A DNA stretch of 64,000 nt, from NCBI GenBank assembly GCA_963834715.1, contig CAWIDE010000002.1:124001-188000 (forward strand), read 5' to 3'. The notes under the pieces were generated by a model. It did no database searches, had not been told where the DNA came from, and saw nothing but the letters and a program-made list of their open reading frames with translations. A program made the translations under genes and the position numbers. This DNA is from CAVSUZ01 sp963834715. Its GTDB lineage: Bacteria > Pseudomonadota > Alphaproteobacteria > Acetobacterales > Acetobacteraceae. The number at the start of each line of letters is the position of its first letter. Position 1 is the first letter of the stretch. Shown here one piece after another: positions 8,258-18,605 of this stretch.

Positions 8258-9742
8258 CTATTCCTGCCGGTAATTGGGCGCTTCCCGCGTGATCGCCACA
8301 TCATGCACGTGGCTTTCCCGCAGCCCCGCACCTGTCACCCGGCGGAACCGCGCATTGCGCTGCAAATCAGCAACCGTCACGCTTCCGGTGTAACCCATCC
8401 CGGCCCGGACCCCGCCCACGAGCTGGTGGACCACCCCGGCGACCGGGCCCTTGTATCCGACCCGGCCCTCAACCCCCTCAGGCACCAGCTTCAACTGGTC
8501 CTGGATATCCTGCTGAAAATACCGGTCGGCCGAGCCCCGGGCCATCGCCCCGATGCTGCCCATGCCCCGATACGACTTGTAGGAGCGCCCCTGATACAGG
8601 AATACCTCTCCGGGCGCCTCATCTGTGCCCGCCAGCAGCGAGCCCACCATGGCCGCCTCGGCGCCGACCGCCAACGCCTTCACAATATCGCCTGACGTCC
8701 GCATCCCGCCATCAGCGATGGCCGGAACACCCCGTTCCCGGCAGGCCGCCGCGCATTCCATGATGGCAGTGAACTGCGGCACACCGACCCCCGCGACGAC
8801 CCGGGTAGTACAAATACTGCCGGGACCAATCCCGATCTTCACCGCGTCAGCCCCGGCCTCAATCAAAGCCAGCGCGCCTTCCGGCGTGGCCACATTCCCC
8901 GCCACCACCTGAACCCCGTTGGACAGCGACTTGATCGCCTCCACGGCATGCAGCACCCCCTGCGAGTGCCCATGGGCGGTATCCACCACGATCACATCGG
9001 CCTCGGCCTCGATCAGCGCCCGAGCCCGCTGGGCGCCGCCAGCCCCCACCCCGGTGGCCGCGGCCACGCGCAGCCGCCCGAGCTCGTCCTTGTTGGCCAG
9101 CGGGTGCGCCTGCGCCTTGTCCATGTCCTTCACGGTAATCAGGCCGATGCAGCGATACGCCTCGTCCACCACCAGCAGCTTTTCGATACGGTGCCGGTGT
9201 AGCAGCAGACGCGCCTCATCGGCCCCAACACCGCTGCGCACGGTAACCAGGTTCTCGCGCGTCATCAGCTCATACACCCGAATCCCCGGGTCGGTCGCGA
9301 ACCGAACGTCCCGGTGCGTGAGGATGCCGACCAACCGCCCGGTCTCCCGCTCCACCACAGGGATGCCACTGATCTTGTGCAGCGCCATCAGCGCCCGGGC
9401 ATCGGCAAGCGTCTGATCCGGATGAATGGTCACCGGGTTGATCACCATCCCGGACTCGAACTTTTTCACCTGGCGGACCTGCGCCGCCTGTTCCTCTGCA
9501 GTAAGGTTCTTGTGAATAACGCCGATCCCGCCGAGCTGCGCCATGGCAATCGCCATGTCGCTTTCCGTCACGGTATCCATCGCGGCGGAGACCAGCGGGA
9601 TGTTGAGCCGGATTTCACGCGTGAGGCGGGTGCTGGTATCCGTTTCGGTCGGGATAACCTGGGAATAGGTGGGAACCAGCAGCACGTCGTCGAAGGCCAG
9701 GGCCTCGACAACCGGCGGCGCAGGGGGAAGATCGAATGCCAT
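8258..9742 (-). CDS. guaB: Inosine-5'-monophosphate dehydrogenase
   Basis: A 494-residue enzyme of normal length that oxidises IMP to XMP with NAD, the committed step of GMP synthesis. The start MAFDLPPAP at 9742 is chosen because it aligns with family N-termini; the open frame extends further upstream without family similarity. It has FDDVLLVPTYS, two CBS domains at roughly residues 95-210 (including GIPVVERETGRLVGILTHRD), the catalytic cysteine loop GPGSICTTR, the GGMRTSGDI phosphate site and the flap region with RGMGS. GuaA is not adjacent. Confidence 0.97.
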   Translation of the reverse strand: MAFDLPPAPPVVEALAFDDVLLVPTYSQVIPTETDTSTRLTREIRLNIPLVSAAMDTVTESDMAIAMAQLGGIGVIHKNLTAEEQAAQVRQVKKFESGMVINPVTIHPDQTLADARALMALHKISGIPVVERETGRLVGILTHRDVRFATDPGIRVYELMTRENLVTVRSGVGADEARLLLHRHRIEKLLVVDEAYRCIGLITVKDMDKAQAHPLANKDELGRLRVAAATGVGAGGAQRARALIEAEADVIVVDTAHGHSQGVLHAVEAIKSLSNGVQVVAGNVATPEGALALIEAGADAVKIGIGPGSICTTRVVAGVGVPQFTAIMECAAACRERGVPAIADGGMRTSGDIVKALAVGAEAAMVGSLLAGTDEAPGEVFLYQGRSYKSYRGMGSIGAMARGSADRYFQQDIQDQLKLVPEGVEGRVGYKGPVAGVVHQLVGGVRAGMGYTGSVTVADLQRNARFRRVTGAGLRESHVHDVAITREAPNYRQE

Positions 9743-9908
9743 GCTCGGGCGAGCCTTTCCGAAGCTTGGCGGCCCCTTGTAGTTGCAGGCGGGCCGCCGT
9801 GCAAGCAGCGGTTGCCGCCATGAGCGACCCCTTGCAGACGGATAAATCTTTGCGTAAGCGTTCTGGCATTCGGCCAGGAAAAGGCTGATACGATTAGGGA
9901 GAACAACC

Positions 9909-11243
9909 ATGAGAGCAGAAACCACAGATGCCCACTCGCGCCGGGATGCGCTTCGCCTCGGTGCCACCATGGTGGGGGGCCTCGCCGCATTAAGCTTACC
10001 CGGGCGCGCCTCAGCTCAGGCTCCGCTCGGGACGTGGCCGGCAGGCTCGAGCGGTGACAGCGTTTTCATCGGGATCGACCTGCCGCGGACCGGCACATAT
10101 GCCCAACAAGGTGAGGATGAGCTGAAAGGCTATGAGCTTGCCATCGAGCACATCAACCAGGGCAATCCGCTGATCAAGGCTTTTGCGCCGAAGGTAACGA
10201 ACGGAGTGCTCGGCAAGAAGCTGACATACGGCGTCGCCAATTCCGAGGCCAAGCCGAACGTCGCGGTTGAAAACTGCTCCCGCTTCATCGCAAACAACAA
10301 AGCCGTCCTTCTTACCGGCTCCTGCTCTTCAGCCGAAGCTGTTGCCATGAATAAGCTTGGCCAGCGAGAAAAAGTGATCTATCTGCCTGGCGTGTCAGGA
10401 TCAAATGATACAACTGGCAAGGACTGCGTACGCTACTCCTTCCGCACCTGCTTTTACGGACAGACATCATCCGCCGCACTCAGTCCGGTATTGGTCAAGA
10501 TATTCGGTAAGAACAAAAAGATCGCCTTCCTGACCCCGGATTATACCTATGGGCACACGGTTCGTGCATCCATGCAGGAGGCGCTGGCAAAGGACGGATG
10601 GACCGTAGCAACGAACCAGATCTACCCGCTAGGCGCGCCCGATTACAGCTCGTATCTCCTGAATATCGCCAATAGCGGAGCTGATTTCTGGATCAACATC
10701 GCCTGGGGCAACGACGCCGTTCAATCCATTAAACAGGCGAACGGATTTGGCATCCTTAAAAAGATGAAGCTCGTGGTGGCCTACTCCGTTCCCTTCCTGG
10801 CACAGAATGTCGGTCCACAGCTAACGCAGGGCGTCTATACCGCAACCGATTTCTGGTGGACGATCGAAGACAAGTATCCCCTGGCGAAGATGTTCGTCGA
10901 TGCGTTCAAGGCAAAATACAACTACAATCCGGAGTGGAGCGCGCAGGCTGCCTATATGCAGCTTGCCTGCTGGACGCGTATGGTGTCCGAGGCTGGTACG
11001 TTCTATCCGCCGGACGTGATCAAAACCTACGAAAAGGGGGAGCACTTCAATTCCATCGTGGGCGAGGTGTGGTTCCGGCCGCAGGACCACCAGCTCGTGC
11101 GCCCCGTGATTATCCAGCGGGGAAAGGCCCCATCGGAGATGAAATCGGAGGACGATTACTGGGACGTGACCGAGATCGTGCCGGGCGAAGGGCTGATGCA
11201 GGCGCCCGATGCCTTCGGATGCAAGCTGGGCGCGTACACGTAG
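9909..11243 (+). CDS. Periplasmic branched-chain-amino-acid-type ABC substrate-binding protein (orphan)
   Basis: A 444-residue type I periplasmic binding protein. The N-terminus SRRDALRLGATMVGGLAALS with a following ASAQA site looks like a twin-arginine (Tat) signal peptide. The mature part has the Leu/Ile/Val-binding layout: a GIDLPRTGTYAQQGEDELKG ligand loop, a SCSSAEAVAMNKL second loop and TPDYTYGHTVRAS. No permease or ATPase genes are adjacent, so it must use transport components encoded elsewhere. The ligand is unknown; urea, amides and aromatic acids are all bound by relatives. Confidence 0.88.
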   Translation: MRAETTDAHSRRDALRLGATMVGGLAALSLPGRASAQAPLGTWPAGSSGDSVFIGIDLPRTGTYAQQGEDELKGYELAIEHINQGNPLIKAFAPKVTNGVLGKKLTYGVANSEAKPNVAVENCSRFIANNKAVLLTGSCSSAEAVAMNKLGQREKVIYLPGVSGSNDTTGKDCVRYSFRTCFYGQTSSAALSPVLVKIFGKNKKIAFLTPDYTYGHTVRASMQEALAKDGWTVATNQIYPLGAPDYSSYLLNIANSGADFWINIAWGNDAVQSIKQANGFGILKKMKLVVAYSVPFLAQNVGPQLTQGVYTATDFWWTIEDKYPLAKMFVDAFKAKYNYNPEWSAQAAYMQLACWTRMVSEAGTFYPPDVIKTYEKGEHFNSIVGEVWFRPQDHQLVRPVIIQRGKAPSEMKSEDDYWDVTEIVPGEGLMQAPDAFGCKLGAYT

Positions 11244-11285
11244 CGTACCTGAGGCGCCCCGCCCTACCGTGGCACCGCACAGCAG

Positions 11286-13332
11286 TTACCTCTCCCGCTC
11301 GGCGGGAGAGGTCGGCGCGCCCAGCACGCCGGGTGAGGGTGCCTCCACGAATCGGACCAGAACCTGCCCCTCCTCCACACTATCCCCAGGGCGGCAGGCC
11401 ACCTCGGCAATTTCCCCCTCAGCGGGGGCAGTCAGGCGGAACACGGTCTTCATCGCCTCCATCACAACCAGCAGATCCCCGCGTGCCACCTGGGCCCCGG
11501 GGATAGCATGGACGGCGGTGACCTGGCCGGGAATCGGCGCACTCAGCCGCCCGCCATGCTCCGCTTCGGCCTCCGCCGCGGCGAGCGGATCCGGCAGCCC
11601 GAGCCGCCACGTTTCGTTATCGACGCGCATGGTGACATTGCTGGCGAGGAGATAGAACCAGGCCCGCACCCGAAAATTATTGATCTCGGTTGAAAGCACA
11701 CCGTCCTGACTAAGCGTAGCGCTCGTGTCGAGGTGCTCGCCGCCGGCTTTTATCCTCCAACCCGACGCGGCACGCTCGACCTCAACCGGGTAATGCCCAT
11801 CAGCAATATGAAAATCGAGAATCCGGCCGACCGACGCGTTCAACCACCAGCCGTCCGTTGCGTACCAAGGTGAGTACGGATCGGCGCTGGCCGCGGCCGC
11901 CTGCGCCGCCGCATTCGCTTCGGTGCAAACCACGCCCAGCGCCGCGAGAGCCAGAATATGCGGAGACGGGGTGACATTCGCGCGCAGCAGTGTTGCGGCA
12001 TGGCGCGCAATGAACCCGGTATCGATGCCGCCCTCGGCAAACCCCGGATGCGCCGCTATCCGGCCAAGCAGATCGAGATTGGTCACTACACCGGCTGCCT
12101 GACACTCGGCCAGGGCGTGTCGCAGCTTCCCCAGAGCCTCTGCCCTGTTGTCGCCATGGCAGATCAGCTTGGCGATCATCGGATCGTAGTGAATGCTGAT
12201 ACTATCGCCCTGCCGAACCCCGGTATCCACGCGCACGCGGTCCTCTTGCGCCGGCAGATGCAGCGCGTTGAGGCGCCCGATGGAGGGAGCGAAATCACGC
12301 GCCGGATCTTCCGCGTAAATCCGAGCTTCAAACGCATGACCCCTGATGCGAATGGCATCACCCGAAGCCGGCAGCGGTTCGCCGTCGGCAATACGAAGCT
12401 GCCACTCCACCAGGTCGAACCCGGTAACCATCTCCGTGACGGGATGCTCGACCTGTAGCCGCGTGTTCATCTCCAGAAACCAGAAGCCGTCCGCGTTGGC
12501 GACGAACTCCACAGTTCCCGCGCCAACGTAACCCACAGCATGTGCAGCAGCGACGGCCGCGCTGCCCATTGCGGCACGGGTCTCGGAGTCCAGACCCGGT
12601 GCTGGCGTTTCCTCGATAATCTTTTGATGACGCCGCTGGGCAGAACAATCTCGCTCGAACAGGTGCACCGCGTTGCCGTGCGTATCGGCAAAAACCTGCA
12701 CCTCGATGTGCCGCGGCCGCTCGAGATAGCGCTCGATCATCACCGCATCGTCGCCGAAGGCCGAGGCAGCCTCCTGCCGGCACTCACCGAGTGCAGCAGC
12801 GAAATCCTGCGCACGGTAAACGACGCGCATACCGCGCCCGCCGCCGCCCGCGATAGCCTTGATAACAACCGGAAAGCCAACCCGACGCGCCTCCGCCCCC
12901 AAATGCTCCGCATCCCGCTCTGCACCGCTATAGCCCGGGAGCACCGGCACGCCGGCCTGTTGCATCAGCAACTTGGCAGCGGCTTTGGATCCCATCGCGC
13001 GCATCGCGTCCGGCGGCGGACCGACCCAGATCAGGCCGGCGTCGAGGCACGCCTCCGCAAAGGCCGGATTTTCCGACAGGAACCCATAACCAGGATGAAT
13101 CGCCCGAGCCCCGCTGTGCCGGGCAGCAGCAATCACCTTTCTGATATTCAGATAGCTGTCACGGGCAGGCGCAGCCCCGATGCAGACTGCACGGTTGGAG
13201 GCCTCAACATGCAGCGCATGGGCGTCAGCCTCGGAGAATACCGCGATCGTTTCCACGCCCAGGCGACGCGCAGTACCCGACAATACGACAGGCGATTTCG
13301 CCCCGGTTGGCAATCAGAAGAGAAGGAAACAT
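11286..13332 (-). CDS. Acyl-CoA carboxylase biotin-carboxylase/biotin-carrier subunit, one frameshift near its start
   Basis: The alpha subunit of an acetyl-, propionyl- or methylcrotonyl-CoA carboxylase, about 680 residues. The family N-terminus MFPSLLIANRGEIACRIV starts at 13332. The frame slips by one base near 13285 (a GGG run) and continues TARRLGVETIAVFSEADA. The ATP-grasp loop GGGGRGM, ERDCSAQRRHQKIIEE and EMNTRLQVEHPVTE are intact. The C-terminal biotin domain has the lysine in MEAMKTVF. The last residues (APTSPAERER) are encoded by a palindromic repeat. No carboxyltransferase subunit is nearby, so the acyl-CoA specificity cannot be set. The single-base slip is probably a sequence error. 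Confidence 0.85.
11288..11312. repeat. REP-like palindrome overlapping a stop codon
   Basis: Perfect 11-bp arms ACCTCTCCCGC and GCGGGAGAGGT around a 3-base loop. It overlaps the stop codon and final codons of the biotin carboxylase. The same core word recurs at 49307-49326 and, degenerate, near 4120. It may also act as a transcription terminator or mRNA stabiliser. Confidence 0.7.
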
Positions 13333-13348
13333 TCGTCCGGCAGGGGCC

Positions 13349-14686
13349 TCAGGCTTTCACCGCCCGGGCAAACTGAGTCAGCACCTCGTTCCCGCGTTCG
13401 GCGGCATTGTCCATGACCTGCTGCGCGGTCACACCGCCCTGCAGGGCCTTCTCGAACTCCTCGGAGATAATGTTGCGGATTTCCGGCAGGCGCCCCAGGC
13501 GTACGCCACGAGAATTCGGAGTCACGCGTCCGCGCTCGAGTTGCTGGATCGGTAGGTAGGTGCCAGGGTTCTTAGTAAAGTAATCCTGTAGTTTCATTTC
13601 CATGCTCCCGGCGAGCGTAACCGGCACGTAGCCGGTCTTCTCCGCCCAGGTCGCGTCCACCTGCGGTCGCGCAATATATCGCAGGAACACAGCAAGCGCC
13701 TTGTACTCCGCCTTGGTCCGGCCGGGAGCGGTCATCGCCCACAGGCTCGCCCCTCCGATAATCGAATTGATCGGCTGCTTGATGATCGCCGGGTCATACG
13801 GAAGAAACGCATCTACGAAGCCGAACTGCGCGCTCTTCTTGAGCGATCCGAGATACGCCGAGGAGTTGAACGTGATGCCCGTCTGACCGGCAAGAAACAC
13901 CGGATCAGGCACATTGTCGCGCCCGCCGTACTTGAACGTCCCGTCCTTCGCCATTTGCAGCAATCGGTCGATGATCGCCACGTGCGGCTTGCTGTTGATC
14001 TCCAGCTCCGCATCGACCCCGGCGAACCCGTTCTCCTTGGTCGCGTACGGGATATCATGGATAGCGCCGTACTGCTCCACCATCACCCAGGGAAACCACG
14101 ACGTATTCATAGGGATCTCGGCTGCGCGCTTTGATTTCAGACTATCAGCCGCCTGCGTCACCTCATCCCACGTTGCAGGCGGTTTGCTGGGATCCAGCCC
14201 GGCTTTTTTGAACAGGTCGGCGTTGATCCACATCACTGCGGTGGATGAATTGAACGGCATGGAGGCCATCCGCCCATCGGGCAGGCTGTAGTAGCCACGC
14301 ACAGCCGGGATATAGTTGGCTGGACTGATCTCGACCCCGGTTTCCTTGGCAAGCTGCCAGACCTGCATAACCGCTTTCTTTGCCGCGATCATATTCTCCG
14401 TGCCGACCTCAAAGATCTGCACCAGGTTGGGTGCCTGACCCGCGCGAGACGCCGCGATCGTGGCATTCATCAGGTCGGCATAGCCGCCCTTATAGACCGC
14501 CTCCACCTCGATCGCCTTCTGCGACGCGTTGAACCCGTTGACGATGGCATTGACCTGGTCACCCAACGGGCCGGTCATGGCGTGCCACCAAACGATGCTG
14601 GTCTTCGCAGCCTGCGCCAGCACAGGGCGGCCAACCTGGGCGGCCGCCAGACCGGCAGCGCCCGCAAGCAAACTGCGACGCTTCAT
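13349..14686 (-). CDS. UgpB-like sugar/glycerol-phosphate ABC transporter substrate-binding protein (orphan)
   Basis: A 445-residue extracellular solute-binding protein of family 1. Start MKRRSLLAGAAGLAAAQ at 14686 has a GGAGAG ribosome site and gives a Tat-like or Sec signal ending at VLAQA. The mature start SIVWWHAMTGPLGDQVN, YKGGYADLMNATIAA, and W-rich ligand contacts (TSWFPWVMVEQYGA) resemble UgpB, which delivers glycerol-3-phosphate or its diesters. UgpA, UgpE and UgpC are absent here. It lies 16 bases upstream of the carboxylase gene on the same strand, so they may be cotranscribed. Confidence 0.87.
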   Translation of the reverse strand: MKRRSLLAGAAGLAAAQVGRPVLAQAAKTSIVWWHAMTGPLGDQVNAIVNGFNASQKAIEVEAVYKGGYADLMNATIAASRAGQAPNLVQIFEVGTENMIAAKKAVMQVWQLAKETGVEISPANYIPAVRGYYSLPDGRMASMPFNSSTAVMWINADLFKKAGLDPSKPPATWDEVTQAADSLKSKRAAEIPMNTSWFPWVMVEQYGAIHDIPYATKENGFAGVDAELEINSKPHVAIIDRLLQMAKDGTFKYGGRDNVPDPVFLAGQTGITFNSSAYLGSLKKSAQFGFVDAFLPYDPAIIKQPINSIIGGASLWAMTAPGRTKAEYKALAVFLRYIARPQVDATWAEKTGYVPVTLAGSMEMKLQDYFTKNPGTYLPIQQLERGRVTPNSRGVRLGRLPEIRNIISEEFEKALQGGVTAQQVMDNAAERGNEVLTQFARAVKA

Positions 14687-14788
14687 GCGACTGTTCTCTC
14701 CCCAGCGGTTTTTCGTAGCGTAGCCGCGCCCCATTACTCCGTCATAACCTTCGGCGCCGCATGAACGTTATATCTCCGCTCCGGTCCC

Positions 14789-15634
14789 TCACGCCGATAT
14801 CAGGCGCCGGTAAAGGTGCCAGCTCGCATGGCTCAGGATCGGCAAAGCCAAAGCGAGGCCGATCAGCAGCGTGATCGTGCCAAGCGCCAGAGTGACGGCA
14901 ACGATAAGCCCCCACGCCGCGATGGGACCCGGATTGATTCGCGCGGCACGAATCGATGCACGTAGTGCAGTCTCGGCCGAGACGTTCAGGTCCAGCACCG
15001 CCTGGAACGATACCGTCCCCAGTATCAGGGCGAGCACCGCGAAGCAAAAGCCAAGCAGATTGCCGACAATCAGCATGACCCAGCCGGGCGCGGTAGTGAA
15101 GATGTCATGGAAGAAAATGCCCGCCGATTGCGGCGCCAGCCGCCCCAACGTGACGCGGTAAAGCAGGTCAGCCGCGAGCAGCCACACGGCAAAGATCACC
15201 GCAAACAAAATCGCAAGCTTGATAATCTGGCTGAGCCCTGGGGACCGCAGGATCAGGAACGCGTCGGTCCAGGAGACCGCCGCACCAGCTTCGCGCCGGC
15301 GGCTCATCTCGTAGATACCGACCGCGGCGATCGGCCCGATCAGCGCAAATCCCGAAATCAGGGGGAAGAACAGGTGCAGCGACCCCGCACCGGCAACCAG
15401 CTTCCCAAGCAGGAACCCGATGACCGGGTACAGGGCACAGAGGAAGACATAATGCGTGGGATCAGCCTTGAAATCGTCGAGGCCCCTGACCAGCGCGATC
15501 CTCAGATCAGCATAAGTAATGCGCTGCACAATGAGCCGTTCGGGCACCGATCTTTCCGCACGCCCAACCCCCTCAACCACCTCCGAGACCGCGCGCACCT
15601 GCTCCCACGTCCAGACAACCGGATTGCGGATCAT
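14789..15634 (-). CDS. DUF2189 integral membrane protein
   Basis: A 281-residue inner-membrane protein. After a soluble N-terminus including the family-like phrase TYADLRIALVRGLDDF, about six hydrophobic segments follow: LCALYPVIGFLLGKLV, LISGFALIGPIAAVG, AILFAVIFAVWLLAADLL, WVMLIVGNLLGFCFAVLALILG and two near the C-terminus. FALIGPIAAVGIYEMSRR is typical of DUF2189. The function is unknown; members are widespread in alphaproteobacteria. It is not clearly in an operon with its neighbours. Confidence 0.85.
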   Translation of the reverse strand: MIRNPVVWTWEQVRAVSEVVEGVGRAERSVPERLIVQRITYADLRIALVRGLDDFKADPTHYVFLCALYPVIGFLLGKLVAGAGSLHLFFPLISGFALIGPIAAVGIYEMSRRREAGAAVSWTDAFLILRSPGLSQIIKLAILFAVIFAVWLLAADLLYRVTLGRLAPQSAGIFFHDIFTTAPGWVMLIVGNLLGFCFAVLALILGTVSFQAVLDLNVSAETALRASIRAARINPGPIAAWGLIVAVTLALGTITLLIGLALALPILSHASWHLYRRLISA

Positions 15635-15703
15635 GGATGCTCCCTCCTCACTTTTACTGCGAAAGCATCGACGACGAACTATGGGCTTGCGCCCCGGAAC
15701 TGT

Positions 15704-17017
15704 CTAGCTCTCTAACAGCGACCGCCGGGCGGACAGGAACTCCTCGACCGCGGCCGCTAACCTGTCGCACTCGGCGCCCCCGATGGGCAGCATCAGCGCC
15801 ATCATGCCCCGCCGGGCGAGCCAGATCCCGGACGCCAGCAGATCAAAAAACAACAGCTCTTTCAGCTTCGCATCGGCCTTCTCCGCATTGGCAGGCGAAC
15901 GGATCGGACCACGAACCGTATGGACGGCCATCATCGAGCCCAGGCCCGTGAACTGCAGGGATGCGCCCGCATCACGGCACAGCCCGTTCATGCGGTCCCG
16001 CAGGGCATCGCCGCGCGCATTCAGGGCAATACACGCCTCCGGCGTAAACACCTCCGTCAGCCCCTTAAGGCCGGCCGCCATGGTCAGGACGTTGTTGTTG
16101 AAAGTACCGGCATGAGGCAGAGCATCGGGCCGGCGAGGATCGAACCGGTCCATGATGTCGGCACCGCCGCCGAAGGCACCGAAGGACATCCCGCCCCCGA
16201 TATACTTCCCCAACGTCGTAAGGTCCGGCTTCACGCCGTGGACTGACTGCAGCCCCCCCGGAGCCAGCCGCGATGTCATCACTTCATCCAGGATCAGCAG
16301 CGCGCCGGCCCCACTCGCGGCCTCGCGCAGCATGTGCAGAAACCCGCTCTCGGCCGGGATGCATCCGCCGCCCCCCAACATCGGCTCCAGAATGATGGCT
16401 GCCAGTCGCGGGCCGTGCTGCTCGATCAGGGCCCGGGTTCCCTCGATGTCGTTGTACGGAGCCACAACGAAATCGAACGGCGCGTTGATCTTGTTGCCGC
16501 CGCCGGCAAACGTGAACACGCCGCCGTGATAGCCACCATGGAACACCATCACGCCGCGCCGGCCCGTCACCGCGCAGGCAGTGACCAGGGCCATCAGATT
16601 GGCCTCGGTGCCGGAATTGGTGAAACGGACCCGTTCCAGGTTGAACCGGCGGCAGACGGCGCGCGCGAACTCGGCTTCCATCATATTGGAAGCACCAAAA
16701 TTGATGCCGGCATCCAACGTACGGTCGACTGCCTGCCGAATCAGCGGCTGCGAATGGCCATAAATCGCCGCGGTATATTCGCCGATGAAATCGATATATT
16801 CGCCCCCATCGGCTGAGAAAAGCCGGCATCCCTCGCCCCTCACCATGGCGAGCGGGAACGGATCGTAGTGCAGAACCGTGCGCGTGTTGCCGCCCGGCAT
16901 CACCGCGGTCGCTTCCACATACCGCGCGAGGCTGCGAGGATTCCGGGTAACATAGGATTCCTTGGCCTCGCGAAGGGCGAGTTCCAGGTCGGCGTTGCGC
17001 AGGGTGGTTTCCGTCAT
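15704..17017 (-). CDS. HemL-like class III aminotransferase (glutamate-1-semialdehyde aminomutase family)
   Basis: A 437-residue PLP enzyme of fold type I. The start MTETTLRNADLE at 17017 has a GGAG ribosome site. Key elements are the substrate-side motif MPGGNTRTVLHYDPFPL, GTEANLMAL, ILDEVMTSRL with the PLP-ring Asp, and the Schiff-base lysine in TLGKYIGGG. It is closer to the broad 'aspartate aminotransferase family' relatives of HemL than to biosynthetic HemL, which normally has a DEVMTGFR-like loop. The true substrate is unknown. It is divergent from apt. Confidence 0.82.
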   Translation of the reverse strand: MTETTLRNADLELALREAKESYVTRNPRSLARYVEATAVMPGGNTRTVLHYDPFPLAMVRGEGCRLFSADGGEYIDFIGEYTAAIYGHSQPLIRQAVDRTLDAGINFGASNMMEAEFARAVCRRFNLERVRFTNSGTEANLMALVTACAVTGRRGVMVFHGGYHGGVFTFAGGGNKINAPFDFVVAPYNDIEGTRALIEQHGPRLAAIILEPMLGGGGCIPAESGFLHMLREAASGAGALLILDEVMTSRLAPGGLQSVHGVKPDLTTLGKYIGGGMSFGAFGGGADIMDRFDPRRPDALPHAGTFNNNVLTMAAGLKGLTEVFTPEACIALNARGDALRDRMNGLCRDAGASLQFTGLGSMMAVHTVRGPIRSPANAEKADAKLKELLFFDLLASGIWLARRGMMALMLPIGGAECDRLAAAVEEFLSARRSLLES

Positions 17018-17070
17018 ACGGTTCTCCGTAGCAGCTTGCCGGGGGCGGCCGTGGTGCTTACACACGCGGC

Positions 17071-17586
17071 ATGGACCTGAAAGAGCATATCCGCGGAATC
17101 CCCGATTTCCCCAAACCCGGGATCCTTTTCTACGACATCTCGACCCTGCTCCGAAATGCCGACGCCTGGCAGGTGGCGATGGGCAGGATGGCAAACGCCG
17201 TGCGCAAATATCAGGCGGATCTGCTCGCCGGGGTCGAGAGCCGAGGCTTCCTGATAGCAGCCCCGTTGGCGCTCAAGCTCGGATGCGGGTTCGTCATGCT
17301 GCGCAAAACCGGGAAACTGCCCGGCGAAACCATCGGATACGAGTACGCGCTGGAATACGGCACCGACCGGATCGAAATCCAGGCCGATGCGATCGAACCA
17401 GGTCAGCGCGTGGTTGTCGTGGATGATCTGCTGGCTACAGGCGGAACAATGGCCGCGGGGATCAACCTGCTGCGCAAGGTCGACGCGATCGTCCCGGCTG
17501 CGGCCGCATTGATCGAACTGACATTCCTCCGCGGTCGGCAGCGGCTGGACGTGCCGTTTGAGGCGCTGGTGGCGTACGACCGCTAG
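17071..17586 (+). CDS. apt: Adenine phosphoribosyltransferase
   Basis: A 171-residue purine-salvage enzyme making AMP from adenine and PRPP. The N-terminus LKEHIRGIPDFPKPGILFYDIS is highly typical. AGVESRGFLIAAPLALKLG follows, and the PRPP-binding motif VVVVDDLLATGGTMAAG is intact. Length is normal. It starts 53 bases from the divergent aminotransferase gene, so both promoters share a very short region. Confidence 0.96.
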   Translation: MDLKEHIRGIPDFPKPGILFYDISTLLRNADAWQVAMGRMANAVRKYQADLLAGVESRGFLIAAPLALKLGCGFVMLRKTGKLPGETIGYEYALEYGTDRIEIQADAIEPGQRVVVVDDLLATGGTMAAGINLLRKVDAIVPAAAALIELTFLRGRQRLDVPFEALVAYDR

Positions 17587-17609
17587 GTGGGGCTCAGTGC
17601 ACGAGCTGG

Positions 17610-18471
17610 CTAAGCTTGCCTGCCGTGTAGCATCGACTGGATCGCGGTGTAGCCGATCACCAGATCGATCATGATGATGACGCTGCCGAGTTCGTGCGCG
17701 AACTCGGCGCGTTCGTACATGTCCTCCATGGTTGCGGCGGTGACATTGAGATAGGTGCCCTTCATCTCACCCGTCTCTGCCATCGCTTTGTTCACGCCTT
17801 CCATGCAATAGAGATAGCGGTCGCGCCAGTGCATGAACGGCTGCGAGTTGATGTTTTCGTCATCCTTGGTGAAATCGAGCCCGCCCCTCAGCGCCTCATA
17901 CACGACGCGCCCGTAGTTACGACCGGACAGGCCAAGCTTCGGCTTCATAGTGGCGCCGAGCAGGGGCCGACCGTAGATGTTCATGCGCTCTCGCTCGACG
18001 ACGATGCCGGTTGCGGGGCCGGGAACTCTTGAGGTAGTGCGGCGGAATCCGCATGTCCTCCAGCCGCAAACCCTTCAGCGGCTTGAAGCCGAACACGTTG
18101 CCGATGATCGAGGCCGTCAGATTGGCAATCGACCCCTCCTCGAACAGGTCGCGGTCGTAGGCAATGTAGGCGAACCACTGGCCCGGCGTGCCCGGCACCG
18201 GTTCGAGCCGATACGCCTTGGCCCGATAGTATTCACAATCGGTCAATCGGTCGGTCCACACCACCGTCCAGGTCGCGGTGGATGACTCGCCCGCGACGGC
18301 GGCCGCGGCTTCCTCGGGCTCAACTCCCTCCTGCGGTGTGACACGGAAGACCGCAAGAATATCGGTGTCCTTCGGTTCGTAGTCGGGGTCCCAATATCCC
18401 ATTTGCCGATACTGAAGCACGCCGGGTTTGTACCTTTGCTTTGTAATTCTGGATGATGCGAGCTCATTCAT
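17610..18471 (-). pseudogene. RuBisCO large subunit (red-type, form IC), frameshifted and lacking its C-terminal half
   Basis: From ATG 18471 (GGGGAG ribosome site) the sequence is clearly form IC RbcL: YKPGVLQYRQMGYWDPDY and the whole N-terminal domain through GLRLEDMRIPPHYLK. The frame slips near 18020 and continues PGPATGIVVERERMNIYGRP. The carbamylated-lysine region GGLDFTKDDEN and RAEFAHELGSVIIMIDLVIGYTAIQSM are present, then it ends abruptly at 17610. About 200 C-terminal residues are missing, including loop 6 and the phosphate sites. No rbcS, cbbX or other Calvin gene follows; apt lies immediately beyond. CO2 fixation by this copy is impossible. Confidence 0.88.
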
Positions 18472-18575
18472 AGTCAGTTCTCCCCAGATTACTCTGCTCT
18501 GCTTTGCCGGGTTCACCAGTTTTGCTGACTTAGCGGCTGCCCATGGTAATGAAAGCAAAACATACTAGCGATTAA

Positions 18576-18595
18576 CCTCAAGGGATTCCTTGAGG
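18576..18595. promoter_or_regulatory. Perfect inverted repeat between rbcL and cbbR
   Basis: CCTCAAGG-GATT-CCTTGAGG, an 8-bp perfect dyad in the 134-base divergent region, ending ten bases before the cbbR ATG and overlapping its ribosome site. LysR-type regulators bind dyads in this position, so it may be an autoregulatory CbbR site. It could alternatively be an mRNA hairpin that limits cbbR translation. The standard CbbR motif (TNA-N7-TNA) is not obvious here. Confidence 0.45.
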
Positions 18596-18605
18596 AGTCG
18601 GCCAA

